Shown: positions 13,204-13,232 of the stretch, in pieces
How the letters are laid out: each line of letters starts with the position of its first letter
How positions within the stretch are numbered: the stretch's first letter is position 1
Assembly: GCA_030018555.1 (NCBI GenBank)
Contig: JASEHY010000018.1
Coordinates: 1 to 13,232 of the forward strand
Origin: Planctomycetota bacterium
Lineage (GTDB): Bacteria; Planctomycetota; MHYJ01; JACQXL01
Direction of reading: 5' to 3'
Length of the DNA: 13,232 bases
Position numbers and translations under genes: made by a program
Notes under the pieces: generated by a model
What the model saw: the letters and a program-made list of their open reading frames with translations, nothing else
What the model was told of the DNA's origin: nothing
The model's database searches: none

Positions 13204-13232
13204 CCTGAACCTTGCCCTGAAACAAGTTCAGG
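13204..13232. repeat. Palindromic repeat fragment at the right window edge
   Basis: CCTGAACCTTG (13204-13214) and CAAGTTCAGG (13223-13232) pair with one extra base, enclosing CCCTGAAA. The CACCCTGAAC...GTTCAGG pattern resembles common intergenic palindromes seen in many environmental genomes. The element may continue past the window. Confidence 0.5.

Noticed and set aside
1..13232. CRISPR array, insertion sequence, integrase, prophage or toxin-antitoxin genes
   Set aside because: No regularly spaced direct repeats of CRISPR size, transposase motifs, phage genes or toxin-antitoxin pairs were found; only small palindromic and tandem repeats are present.

Overview
This window looks like a chromosomal segment of an uncultured, moderately AT-rich, diderm (Gram-negative-type) bacterium. 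The diderm call rests on a full-length LptD outer-membrane LPS-assembly protein. Both tRNA genes lack an encoded CCA end. The SpoIVB/S55-type protein, Pro-rich propeller protein and MJ0042-like zinc-ribbon protein recall deep-branching candidate phyla, but that placement is inference and I cannot name a phylum from the sequence alone.

Layout. (1) 1-2361, minus strand: a promoter at about 2380-2408, a zinc-ribbon/Pro-rich/single-TM protein of unknown function, then an AMP-forming acyl-CoA synthetase 15 bp downstream. A GC-rich hairpin cluster and a short direct repeat lie past its stop. (2) 2362-2737: a divergent intergenic region with tRNA-Arg(CCG) on the minus strand and its promoter, a 4 x 9 bp tandem repeat, a perfect 11-bp hairpin and a promoter facing right. 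(3) 2738-6900, plus strand: a compact operon of lptD, UDP-glucose 6-dehydrogenase and coaD. It links LPS export, UDP-glucuronate supply for surface polysaccharide, and coenzyme A synthesis. (4) 6934-13117, minus strand, read right to left: purC, tRNA-Leu(GAG), an exported S55-type protein, an exported 7-bladed propeller protein and a small membrane methyltransferase of the ICMT/PEMT type. The last three genes are tightly spaced and probably one transcription unit. The S55/propeller/ICMT set is the least understood part and a candidate envelope module.

The most striking theme is repeat DNA inside coding sequence. Several palindromic or low-complexity segments appear as extra in-frame peptides: an approximately 26-residue insertion in PurC, a hairpin-encoded peptide plus a G10 tract in the acyl-CoA synthetase, an SPSRDGG peptide in the S55 protein, and a tandem-repeat-derived C-terminus on the UDP-glucose dehydrogenase. 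Similar palindromes occur in the intergenic DNA. This resembles the protein-coding palindromic elements known from Rickettsia, but the sequences look unrelated. Everything here was read by eye; no database search was run.
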